Positions 1-10,800 of a stretch of DNA of 57,776 bases are shown in pieces (within the stretch, counting starts at the first letter, position 1; every line of letters starts with the position of its first letter). This DNA comes from Hydnum rufescens UP504 (Eukaryota; Basidiomycota; Agaricomycetes; Cantharellales; Hydnaceae): the NCBI GenBank assembly GCA_014904985.1, contig MU128956.1, forward strand, positions 194,589 to 252,364, given 5' to 3'. The position numbers were made by a program, and so were the translations under genes. The notes below the pieces were generated by a model, which saw only the letters and a program-made list of their open reading frames with translations, made no database searches and had not been told where the DNA came from.

Positions 1-639
1 TTATTAGCTTTGGGTTTGTTTAAGATAATAAATTAACACCTTATGAAGGCAGAAGGCTCATTTGCATGTAGGGTTATCAACTGTAGACTATCAGAATTGA
101 TGGGAATAGCGAATACAATGGGACGCCGCCAAGTGTTCGAGATGAGAGTAGCCAATAGGGTTGGATCTCTTTACTAGGCTCAGACAATTATGTATGTTTC
201 CATCGGTCTCTCAAGACCTCATAAATTTACGTATTGACATGCGTTATTTTCACGATTCCCATATTAGGTACCGATGTTTGAATGCGTAATAGCAGGAACC
301 TGATTACCTTCTATAGCGTATGCGTACCTTACGGAGATGGTTTTATCAGACATCGCGAGTTGAGTTATGGGTGACATGCTGCTTTAATATTTGCTTGGGC
401 CTCGTTTAACCGCCACGTACACTGCCCTCTACAACCTTGGCCAGACCTCGAAGTGCGAGAATGCGGGTAGCAAGCCCGGTTTATGATGACCTCTTGCCGT
501 GCGACTATCGTGGTCGGATACTGGCCTCCACCTCTAGTCCCAGAGACGGCTTGCCCGTCTAATATTGTTTGTATCCGCCTTCGCGACACGTTCTCGCAAA
601 CAAGAGTCTACGATTTACAGCCAGTAGTCTGTCTTTTGG
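1..639. other. No gene recognised
   Basis: I see no convincing coding exon, RNA gene or repeat boundary in this stretch. The short open frames have no recognisable protein-like composition. It borders the truncated kinase copy at about 640. Confidence 0.4.
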
Positions 640-1250
640 ACCTGCTACAAATGAACTAAAAGAAGAGTAATCTCACCTGTATGAACAATACCTTTATCAT
701 GTAGCTCGACGAGGCCTTCGAGTACAAACGCAATGATAGTCTTGACACTATGTACAGCAAGAGTTTGGGTTGGAGTAGACACCCTAAGTGCCTGCACACT
801 TGTGCCGAGCAGATCCATGACGAGACATAAGTGCTGGCCATGAGGACCACTGAGCTCAAAGTCATCATGGAGACGGGGCAAGAAATCAGATCCGACGGCC
901 TTGATTGAATCCAGCAACTCGAGTTCATGCCTATATCCGGCGTGGTGTGAATGAGTCGCCTTGGCCGTAAGGATTTTGACTGCGAAGTAGTCTTTGGGTG
1001 TAAACCTGTAATTGAGACGTAAGAAGGGAGAACTTGTAAGGCGATTCGCCCAAATTCCTAACGCACTGAAGAGCGTCTACAAGCCACACAGATGAATCCT
1101 CTCCCCAGCCCAGCTTCCTCAAGATGCGATATTTTCCATCACCTAGAACTAGTCCGGGTTGGGCAGGAAAGAATCCGGCGCCTTGTTCAAGCGTCTTCAA
1201 GAGAGGCTCCTCTGGAAATGTAGGGGCGCCAGCAGAACAACACACGCTTG
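640..1250 (-). pseudogene. SRPK-like protein kinase, truncated copy 1
   Basis: This minus-strand fragment matches the kinase copies at 21074 and 55696. The glycine-rich loop region reads GDGKYRILRKLGWGEDSSVW. It is followed after an intron by the VKILTAKATH lysine strand, then LCLVMDLLGTSVQAL, and it ends at GIVHT with a splice donor at about 676 just before the catalytic loop exon. Everything downstream (catalytic loop, DLG, substrate lobe) is absent. The start is also damaged: the ATG of the copy at 21074 has no counterpart, and the sequence has GTGTTGTTCTGC instead. SRPK kinases phosphorylate SR splicing factors. This copy cannot encode a catalytic domain and is inverted relative to the other two. 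Confidence 0.75.
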
Positions 1251-1539
1251 AGAGGGTCTGAAATCGACTGTACAGAGGCATATGAGATGGTGAAACGATA
1301 TGGGTGGGGACTAGTGGTACGTGGCAAAGTTAGCCAATATAGAACTCCTGATCTGTGCACCGATAAGGTTGGGAGCACGTTTCCATGAGGTCATAAAAAA
1401 GTCACGGCTGTGACGCGTGACAGAACCTATCGCACCACGGTTGCTCAATATATACCACTACTACGACTACTTTATTCTGCATTGTGTAATTACAGGGGCG
1501 GATTTTAAATGACTAAAATTAAAAAAACATGCGACTAGT

Positions 1540-2060
1540 GCCCACAGGCATTGGTCGTAGGGTTGAACCCTGGGAGAGCTAGAGGATGGCTAGGAACCCA
1601 CACACACCAAGGTGGGTGCGCATGTCTTTTTGCGCGAGTTCTCTAGACGGACCCATGTACTCGCCACGCACCCCCCACAGTAGCGGGGTGTGGGGTCCTC
1701 GTCCCGTCGAGTGACAATACTGGCCCTTAGGCCGGTGCTGTGGGTCTTCCCAGTTGCTGGGGACCCAGACGGGCTTGAGGTGGTGGTGGGGGCTAATTCG
1801 TGCCCGGGACTTTGTATCCTAGAGCAACAGTAGAACGTGTGAGTTAATGAATCAAAAAAGCCCAAAAAGGACGAACAGCTTGCGTTGCTCTTTTGGGGAA
1901 TATGTACCTATAGATCCATACTGACCTGACATTGCGACACCCCCGCCATAGCGGGGTGCGGTACCGCGTTCTCCCATCGTTCCGTCGCGTTGTGCGGGAT
2001 CTCGGGAGCCCATGCATGGATCTGGGGTTTCTCGTTCGGGTTTCCACCTTGTATTTCGTG
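1540..2060. repeat. GC-rich hairpin repeat relic
   Basis: Two hairpins with C-run/G-run arms around a short loop (about 1666-1692 and 1932-1962, CACCCC...GGGGTG type) lie here, together with a TGGCCCTTAGGCCGG motif at about 1721. Both resemble parts of the palindromic element at 30.3-33.7 kb and the 38-42 kb array. The stretch therefore looks like debris of the same repeat family. No coding function is supported. Confidence 0.4.
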
Positions 2061-2289
2061 AGCTAGAACATAGGGTTAGTTAAAAATCGAGCTATGCCGG
2101 TCTTATTGTGTGAATGGATTGATTCAAGGGTGAGATTACTCACGTGATCTCACCACCCCCCTCTGCAGTAAAGTGTGGTGCCATCTTCGGTGGTCATTTC
2201 GTGGTCGTGGAGAGCGATTTTTCGGGGGCGTGCTTGTGCTAGCGTGGATTCTCGGCGGGGTTTGCTCATATTTTGTAACCTGGAATGTG

Positions 2290-3265
2290 GAGTCGTATTG
2301 GCGGTCACGAGCGGATAACGTGGTCTCGAGGAGTGTGCTTGTCGTCAAATGGCGTCTCACCCAGCCAGCGAGCAAGGGAATTCACACAGAACATAGACTA
2401 TGTAGTCCATTCTGTTAGCCAAAAATGAATAAAGCAGGCAAATGCTGTAACGTACGTGGTGGACAAACAATAGACGGGCAGCCCCGGCGTAGAAGTATCC
2501 ACCACGATAGTCACCCCAGAGTAAACCGGGCACGATGGTAGGGATAATGAACGCGACGAGAATAAGCAGCTCCAAGTACCAGCGATGTTGGAAACGAATG
2601 GTTAGGTTGTTCGCAAGATCACTAATGTCGGCAACACCAGGCTTACGACGCGGCTTTATAACCATCCAGCCAACATGAGACCAAAGGAGACCATGATGAG
2701 CCCCGTAAGGATCAAGATCGGTGTCGGTGTAACCATGGTGAGCACGGTGTCCACGAGACCATCACTTAATGGAGCCTTGGACAGCACCAGCACCGGCTAT
2801 GGCAAGAAAATATTTCAAAGGTTTCGACGCGTTGTACGCACGGTGGGCCCAGAGACGATGATACCCCGCAGTAATACCTAGACTGGGAACGAAGTGTAGT
2901 GAGCGATACGGTGTAATAAGACTAGCATTAGTATCTAACGCACCCAGTGACGTAGACCAGAAGACTGAAAACAAAGCTGTCTCCCACCGCAGTTTCGCGG
3001 TGAATGCACCATAGATGGCAAGTATCGAGGTGACGGTCAGGACTGTGAAGCTAATCCATTGAATCTCCTTCACTGTGTTCCTTGCAGCTTGACTGATTAT
3101 TACAGTAAGTCCACATTTGCATCCGACTACATTACAATTCTTTCGAGTTGAAGGTACTTCGAGAATGCCTATGCCACCGAATGCCCACGGGGGCGAGCCC
3201 ACCGTATGGCAGAAGAGTAAGTTTTTCCATTTACCCGTGCATTCTCTAGCCAAAGAAAGGCTCAC
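2290..3265 (-). pseudogene. Delta-9 acyl-CoA desaturase, truncated pseudogene
   Basis: On the minus strand the frame contains ITAGYHRLWAHRAYNASKPL, the first histidine box (HRLWAHR) of stearoyl-CoA (delta-9) desaturases. Hydrophobic segments precede it (SFTVLTVTSILAIYGAF). The second box follows (GHRAHHGYTDTDLDPYGAHH, with a glycine where the usual HHRYTDT has arginine), and then GWMVIKPRRKPG. Between boxes one and two an in-frame TGA replaces one of the two expected tryptophan codons (GSIK-stop-WSRGH, about 2762). After an intron near 2415-2455 the remnant [16 protein letters not shown] is recognisable, but the frame then stops and the third HNFHH box and cytochrome b5 tail are missing. The family makes oleic from stearic acid in the ER membrane; this copy cannot. 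The desaturase identity is well supported by the two histidine boxes. Confidence 0.8.
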
Positions 3266-3499
3266 GGCAGGGTGCCATTTACAGTGAAGTAGGTCCTACT
3301 AAATAGGCTGCGTTCCCCTTTACAAACGGTTTCTCAATCGCGTTTCCCGAGGTATTTAGGATGGGCGCCATGATGGGTGCTGGTGTAGGGCTCACAATTG
3401 GCTTTATTTTTGGGTCGTGGAGTATCATCCGGTGAGCGTTGATTCTTGTCCTCAGTTCTATCCACTAACCAGGGTGTTTGCTTGGGGTTTCTCCTCAAA

Positions 3500-3817
3500 C
3501 TAAAGGGGAGGTGCAGGGCCACGGGGCGCCCTATCTACGCTGTCGCAATACATGCTGAGTAGTGCCGCCACTTTCTCGTTTTTCTTATCGATCGGCTCTG
3601 TGCGTTTTTCGTTTCGTTCCCATGCTGTTTCCAAATCTGCGACTGACCTCTTGACACATCGATTGTTTTTCTCAATTAGGTCATCCGAAACGATGCGGGC
3701 CTGTTGCCCCCCCACCTGGAGGCTGCACACCGACAAGCTCATGCCCCCGATCATAGCATCACGTGCAGAGGGTGCCCAACGAATCAGAGAACGATGGATA
3801 GACGAGTATCGCCGACG
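3500..3817 (-). CDS. Unrecognised ORF, charged helical protein fragment
   Basis: An open minus-strand frame reads through AMIGGMSLSVCSL to a hydrophilic, helix-prone segment rich in Lys/Glu/Asp (SDDLIEKNNRCVKRSVADLE and onward to KKNEKVAALLSMYCDSVD). I do not recognise the family. It may be an exon of a larger gene whose other exons I could not place, or a chance frame. It lies between the desaturase pseudogene and the SmE gene. Confidence 0.25.
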   Translation of the reverse strand, partial: RRRYSSIHRSLIRWAPSARDAMIGGMSLSVCSLQVGGQQARIVSDDLIEKNNRCVKRSVADLETAWERNEKRTEPIDKKNEKVAALLSMYCDSVDRAPRGPAPPL

Positions 3818-4106
3818 CTCATGATAGAGACAACGTTACTGTCGACGCAACAGCGCCGATATGTTCACTATCGCGTTGATGTTCTCGCCAAGGCTTGAAA
3901 TGTAGTCTCTCGTGAGTTCGAACCTAGGTGCATCGCACGCACGGCATTTCTCAACTATTCGAGATGTACCCGCGGTCGGGTGGTTTACAAACTAATTCTA
4001 AAATGAGAACCTTTCATCGATGTGCATCGTGAGAAATCATATTGAACGACTGAGTTACAATGTGGGCACACAAAAAGATCGGAAGCCGAGTATCTGGGGA
4101 CGAGAC

Positions 4107-4613
4107 TTAATTTTGGACTGGTTGGATCAGTGTAATATTGTCCCCTTTCAGCAGGATGCGCCCTAGTTTCCCCGTGCATACATAAGGGCTGCGAGAATAA
4201 CACCCGGAAATGGAGGCACGAACCTATCGGACGCCGTGGCTTGGGCACTTTTCCAACGTACACCTCTTCTGCTTCGTCGATCACAAGATTCATGAATTCG
4301 TCAAACCCCTATGGCGAACCAAGGTCAGCCCCGCCAAGTCCGAAATGCAATACTCACGCACGATTATTCGCCCTTCTATACGCAGATCAGCATTATCATA
4401 CAGCCACACCAAAATCTTCGCTTTCTAGTGCGCATCAAAGCCCAAGTCAATAGAGCTCATGATAGCACCATGGCCATTGAGCAATATGCTTGCCGTTTGC
4501 AAGTTTTTAAAAATCACATTCTAGTATAGAAGGGTAGTCAGACAACTACGGCAGGGGAACGGAAATTAACATACGATGGGTTGGACCATCACACGCTGCT
4601 GACGCCCCGACAT
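4107..4613 (-). CDS. SME1: Small nuclear ribonucleoprotein Sm E (five exons)
   Basis: Five short minus-strand exons, 4575-4613, 4494-4520, 4362-4424, 4224-4308 and 4107-4162, join in frame to an 89-residue protein, close to the usual ~90 residues of SmE. Diagnostic pieces are the N-terminal RVMVQPI, then NVIFKNLQT, then Sm motif 1 (ILVWLYDNADLRIEG ... GFDEFMNLVIDEAEEV), and Sm motif 2 (GRILLKGDNITLIQPVQN) just before the TAA. Introns are 53-69 nt. Introns 1, 3 and 4 are GT-AG; intron 2 (4425-4493) begins GCAAGC, a GC-AG intron. SmE is one of seven proteins forming the ring on U1, U2, U4 and U5 snRNAs needed for snRNP assembly and splicing. The gene looks intact. The start is the only ATG ahead of the conserved VMVQPI. 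No promoter motif was assigned. Confidence 0.92.
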
Positions 4614-4839
4614 GATGGGCAATACGTGAGCAGGGCAAGTGGTAAATGATCTAACAGTGGGGTAGTGTGACTCTAATCTGGCGTGGCGTCGAGTAGTCTC
4701 AACACCGGCAACTGCCGAAAAAGGATGCAAATTGGTAAGGCATGAATGTCGTGAACAGTCGTAAAATTACATGAACGCGATGGGAAAGATTATAGCGAGG
4801 TTGCTGGGAGAGAGTACGAAAATGGATGGATAAGAAAAT

Positions 4840-7800
4840 CTAACCGCCCGCGGTAAGGCACACGGCCCTCATAGACACCAATTTCTCTATCCCAGCCTCA
4901 AACGGAAGATCTACAGTGAAAAGAACATCGCTTCGCTCATTGTTGAGATATACTGGCAGATTGACGGGAGGCAAGTTCTCGTTTCGCGCATGACCATTGG
5001 GAGCATTGGGGCCCCCTTGCTTCACCCATCGCACTTGGGATTGCGCGACTCGAACAGATTCGCCCGAGGTCAGGTGCAACTTGCCATCATTCCATGAAGC
5101 CCCATCTAGGACCAGGCCTGTGATCGACGAAAAAAAAAATCAGCATTGGCAGTTGAAAATCTCGAAGAAGGAATGTACCTTCCACAACGAAGCCTGAGGG
5201 GTCCCTAGATTCCCCAAGATCCAGTTTCAGCGTGAGAGTCTCCAAAGACCACGCATTCCGCTGAGCTACTGTCTGCCGTGTCGCAGTAACGTATGCCTCT
5301 GGGAAGAACAACCCACCCAGCCAAACTTCTACACCCACGAATGAGTCCAGTTGAGAGATTCGCTCCAGTTGCGCCAGGCGAGTGGAGAAGTTGGGTATCC
5401 ATTGGGACACCCCCGTGCTTCGAGGCACTTTGTATTGAATCCAGTGGTTTGGTGTCGTGCCTAGATAGCCAGATTAAGTGGTGCACGTTATGGGAGAAAC
5501 CATTTGTCGTACCTTTCGTCAGGTGGCTCATCAAACTTCTCAGATGATTTGTCTGCTTCAAACCACCCTCACAGACTTTGATAACGTCCGCGAGATCCTT
5601 CCGAATTTGAGCCAGTAACTTACGCCCAACACTCGTCTCGCGAGCGAATAGGCGAAGCAGAGGATCTTGGCTGTCCACAGCCCGTGCTCGGGGTGTACTG
5701 AGCGTCTGTGCATGGCAATAAAAATTTAATCATCGCGGCTGCACTACCTAGCTCTAAATGAAACAACTTACTGATGGTAACAGAGCCATCCATTCCTTAG
5801 AATGCTGTAACAGGGACTTCATCCATGCCGGTTGCTGCGATGGGGCACCCTTGTTAGTCGGCCCTGACGAAGGTGTGTCGTCTTCGTCGTCGGCTAACGT
5901 TCTCATCCTCCGCAACTTGCCCAGTAGTGCATTGGCTGATTTTTGGTTTGATGTTAGATTAAACATGCTAAACGCACAGCGAGATACCTACCTTGCGATA
6001 CGGCAATGACCCGCTCGGCGCTGGGAGGAAGACTTAGCCAAGAGGGGGGTTCGCGGTCGGGCAGTCGGCCCACCCAACGTAAGAAATCCTCCATCTTTGT
6101 CCCTTCTGGAACTACAAGGATGCTGTCACCAGCCTTGGTGCGTGGGACGAGGTCGAAGCCAAGACTGTAGGCCTCAGGGGTGAACAGTTCATTGACAAAT
6201 GAATCTAGTATCCGTTGATCGAAATCGCTGTCCACGCGACCACCATATACGGACTGCTTGACGAGGGTCCGAATTGCATCCCATGGAATGATGGCCGGGT
6301 CGACATTTGCACGTCCCTTGGCAACAGAGAGAAGCCAAATGTCGATCGTTCCAAAGGCAGCCGCAAGATCCGAGTCGTTGAAGTCATATGACTGGCTCCA
6401 CCCTAGGGGAGCATAGCGCAGGCGTTCTTGTACAACTGCGTGGAACCAGGCAAGGATGAAATAGAGTCGAATTTTTTCGGTGGGACCTTGCGTGAGACGC
6501 GACGATGATATACCTCGCAATGAGTCAAGGAGGTTTGCTTTGATGCCGGGGGGCGGCTCGTTCATAATGACTCGCGATTGTCGCAGAATGTTCACAGGTA
6601 TGACGGGGTTAGCCTCCATCGTAACAAAAAGTCGGAAGGCATTATTTGGATTAAGGCTCTGGAGTCGTTTCTCCAGTTGACTCAGCCATGATGGTGCTAG
6701 ATGAGCATTCTTGAGAAGAACCCAAGAGCCTTGACGCGCGGCAAGAGCAATCGCAGCATCCGCCTGCGAGAATCCTTCTTGGGAGCCCATGGCGACTTGG
6801 GCACATCGTGTGCCAGTGATCTTGATCAAGTTTTCCACTCGATAGCTTGCATCATAGCCCGTGACAGATACCAAGCAGAGCGGAGTGGATGCGTAGACCT
6901 CATCGGAGACGATCGACCCCAGTTCATATTCCGACTCGGCAGCCATATCAGTCTCAAAAACGATGCCTGCAAATATCGCCGTCGCTTGAAGCAATCGATC
7001 TGGACGGAAACACTTCATGAGCAGGACCGTACGAAGCGCACGGACGGCCTCTGAAAATGAAAGTACATTCAGTACGGAATCCTGCAGAACCAACTTGCGT
7101 ACTGTATACTGACGGGATGGGGTCCCTTCCCAAAGGCCATGGTATCTCTTGTTCGGGGCTTCACGTAGCAAGAAGGTGATCCATTGCTGTTCGTTCTGCA
7201 CCATATGCATTTTGACGGCCTTGAACACGGGATTACGAGCATACTGTTCAAGTCGTTCCTGCTGTTCGACAGATAAGAACTTCGCTCCTTGTCCGTCAGG
7301 AGAAACAGTGCCGGTCCCTGTGATCGACACGTCTCCGCTCTCGAGTAAAATTCAAGGTCATCGGCAATAATGTCATCGTCAACTCCGCGCAATTTGATTT
7401 GGGCGAGGAGAACGGCGAGCATTATGTGATCACGGTGAAGGAGAGCACGGGATGTGCGCTTGTACACTGTAATGAAAAGATCATTCAACAGGATCTTTAA
7501 GCGATGTTGGTAATCCGACACTGTTTTCAGGTTGGGGTTATGGTGAAGGACGTAGTCGAAGATGTCGAGGAAAAAACGGAGATGGGCGTGGGACGAGGTC
7601 GAAGCCAAGACTGTAGGCCTCAGGGGTGAACAGTTCATTGACAAATGAATCTAGTATCCGTTGATCGAAATCGCTGTCCACGCGACCACATATACGGACT
7701 GCTTGACGAGGTCCGAATTGCATCCCATGGAATGATGGCCGGTCGACATTTGCACGTCCCTTGGCAACAGAGAGAAGCCAAATATCGATCGTTCCAAAGG

Positions 7801-10800
7801 CAGCCGCAAGATCCGAGTCGTTGAAGTCATATGACTGGCTCCACCCTAGGGGAGCATAGCGCAGGCGTCGCTTGTACAACTGCGTGGAACCAGGCAAGGA
7901 TGAAATAGAGTCGAATTTTTTCGGTGGGACCTTGCGTGAGACGCGACGATGATATACCTCGCAATGAGTCAAGGAGGTTTGCTTGATGCCGCGCTCGTTC
8001 ATAATGACTCGCGATTGTCGCAGAATGTTCACAGGTATGACGGGGTTAGCCTCCATCGTAACAAAAAGTCGGAAGCCATTATTTGGATTAAGGCTCTGGA
8101 GTCGTTTCTCCAGTTGGCTCAGCCATGATGGTGCTAGATGAGCATCTTGAGAAGAACCCAAGAGCCTTGACGCGCGGCAAGAGCAATCGCAGCATCGCCT
8201 GCGAGAATCCTTCTTGGGAGCCCATGGCGACTTGGGCACATCGTGTGCCAGTGATCTTGATCAAGTTTTCCACTCGATAGCTTGCATCATAGCCCGTGAC
8301 AGATACCAAGCAGAGCGGAGTGGATGCGTAGACCTCATCGGAGACGATCGACCCCAGTTCATATTCCGACTCGGCAGCCATATCAGTCTCAAAAACGATG
8401 CCTGCAAATATCGCCGTCGCTTGAAGCAATCGATCTGGACGGAAACACTTCATGAGCAGGACCGTACGAAGCGCACGGACGGCCTCTGAAAATGAAAGTA
8501 CATTCAGTACGGAATCCTGCAGACCAACTTGCGTACTGTATACTGACGGGATGGGGTCCCTTCCCAAGGCCATGGTATCTCTTGTTCGGGGGCTTCACGT
8601 AGCAAGAAGGTGATCCATTGCTGTTCGTTCTGCACCATATGCATTTTGACGGCTTGAACACGGATTACGAGCATACTGTTCAAGTCGTTCCTGCTGTTCG
8701 ACAGATAAGAACTTCGCTCCTTGTCCGTCAGGAGAAACAGTGCCGGTCCTGTGATCGACACGTCTCCGCTCTCGAGTAAAAATTCAAGGTCATCGGCAAT
8801 AATGTCATCGTCAACTCCGCGCAATTTGATTGGCGAGGAGAACGGCGAGCATTATGTGATCACGGTGAAGGAGAGCACGGGATGTGCGCTTGTACACTGT
8901 AATGAAAAGATCATTCAACAGGATCTTTAAGCGATGTTGGTAATCCGACACTGTTTTCAGGTTGGGGTTATGGTGAAGGACGTAGTCGAAGATGTCGAGG
9001 AAAAAACGGAGAGAGAATTGATAGAAATGGTTAACGATATTGAGTTGCTCCAATACGAAGAACACTGAGCTGCAAGCCTGAGCAAGAGGCAAGTACTCAG
9101 CGGTGACCCGATCTACTTCACCCATGATGAGATCAGTTTCTTCGACTTTCCTAGTGATCTCCGCTGCCTCCCGTTTAAGCGTTTCCAGGGTGTCAATCAC
9201 TTTATCGTCGTCCAGAATATTGCCCGTGGAGTCATTCAAGGCCTGAAGCAACGACTTCTCGAGGAACCGTAATCGCAACCGGAATTCACCTTGAACCTTG
9301 GTTAGATCGGCCCGCTTCTTGTCCGTGTCGGGTCGCTCCACCTTGAGGACTTGATCCAGGGACTGGCTCTGCAAGCTACTCCTGGTCATGGTGAAGTTTA
9401 CGAAAGTGACTCGACTGCAAATGTCAGGGGAGAATTCGACGGAAGGATCGCGTGTCGACAAGAATAAGGTGAACGCCGGGGAGAAATCAATGTCCTGATT
9501 GCCTAGGCGAATGAGCACACGTCCGCCAGTGCGACGAATCTCCTTGTTAAGCACCGCATTCAGTATGGGATCCAGGCGCTCGACGTCTTGAATAAGGATT
9601 GGATTTCCAAACCGAAGCGCGCTCTCCAAAACTTTGAGGAATGCTTCGTCCAAGAAACTCGTGACTGTTATTTTGCGATCCTTGTACTCATTCAGTAAGA
9701 ATGTGGTGGCTTGGCCCGTAGGATCGATAATGAGAGGGTATCGATTGAATTTCTTGAGCATAATGGCATTCTCAGTGTATAGATTATCGGCTGGGAGTGA
9801 TTTGGATTGCCAACTCAGGCGATCATCAGCCGTTGAGAGGTATTCCGGCAGAGATAGGTCGGTCTTGAATTTGATTGCGGCTGCGGCGAGATGTCCAGAC
9901 CATTCTTGCGACATTAGATCCCGATAATGTTGGTCGAAGAAGCCAGCATATGCGAGGAACGCAGCAGAAAGGAGGACATCGCCGACGATGGTACTCATTT
10001 CAGTCTCGAACGTCCGGCTACTGGCCTCCCATCGTGCACGTTCGGACGACAAACTATTCAGCAGGGTCATACTACGCTCCACCTTGGATTCCACTCGCTC
10101 CATCTCGAGTTTGATCGCCTGTGTCTCCCGAATCAAGAGCGCGTACTCCCCTTTGTAGCGGGCGATGCTGGCCTCCAGGTCACGAACGATTGTAATGATC
10201 GTCGCAGCTTGCTTCTTGGTGTTTTCCGCCTGGGCTTCGAGTGATTGAACCTCATTGCGGAGAGGCTCAACCTTATCTAAGATTTCGGAGAAACGGACTT
10301 GGGCGATAACCCACTTGACGAGAGGCCCACACGCTTTGCTAGCGCGGTTGACGACTTCGAAATTGAAGGTTGGTCGACTCAGATACTCTCGAATCATGAG
10401 ATCTCGTATACTCTTCGTCATTTGGCGAGTCGTATCAAAATTCACAATGCTCGAAATGAAGTCATCGCGACGAAGAATGCCTTGCACGGTCTTCCAGCTT
10501 TCGATTTTATATCCCAAAATGGTCCCAACCGATTCCATCGCTGCTTTTACGGCTTCTGGAGGATTCGCCATGGATCGGACTTCGCTTAAATGTACCTTTT
10601 TGATGCCTTGGACAGCTGCTTGAGCTTCAATAACAGCAGGTTCAGCATCAGCTAGATCCCGCATCACGATAGCTCGACGCTGGTCGATGTTTTTGTCCTG
10701 CTCGACAAGGGCGGCTTGGATTTCTATCGAGGCCGCCTTCTTCTGCTCGGCTTCTTGTTGTTCTGAGACCATCCGTTTGAGCTTTTCGTTAGCTTCAGCA

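Noticed and set aside
1555..1580. tRNA-like GGGTTGAACCC
   Set aside because: Only a short perfect hairpin; no cloverleaf around it.
3895..3940. tRNA-like T-arm (GTTCGAACCTAGG)
   Set aside because: The flanking bases do not form a T-stem and no acceptor or anticodon stem could be found.
5118..5178. Frameshift in dynein copy A at the run of ten A (plus strand) near 5129
   Set aside because: The run lies inside a GT-AG intron as its polypyrimidine tract, so the one-base difference from copy B has no coding effect.
5293..5547. Plus-strand ORFs through the dynein region, seen in both copies
   Set aside because: They are antisense shadows of conserved dynein exons, which explains why they recur in both copies.
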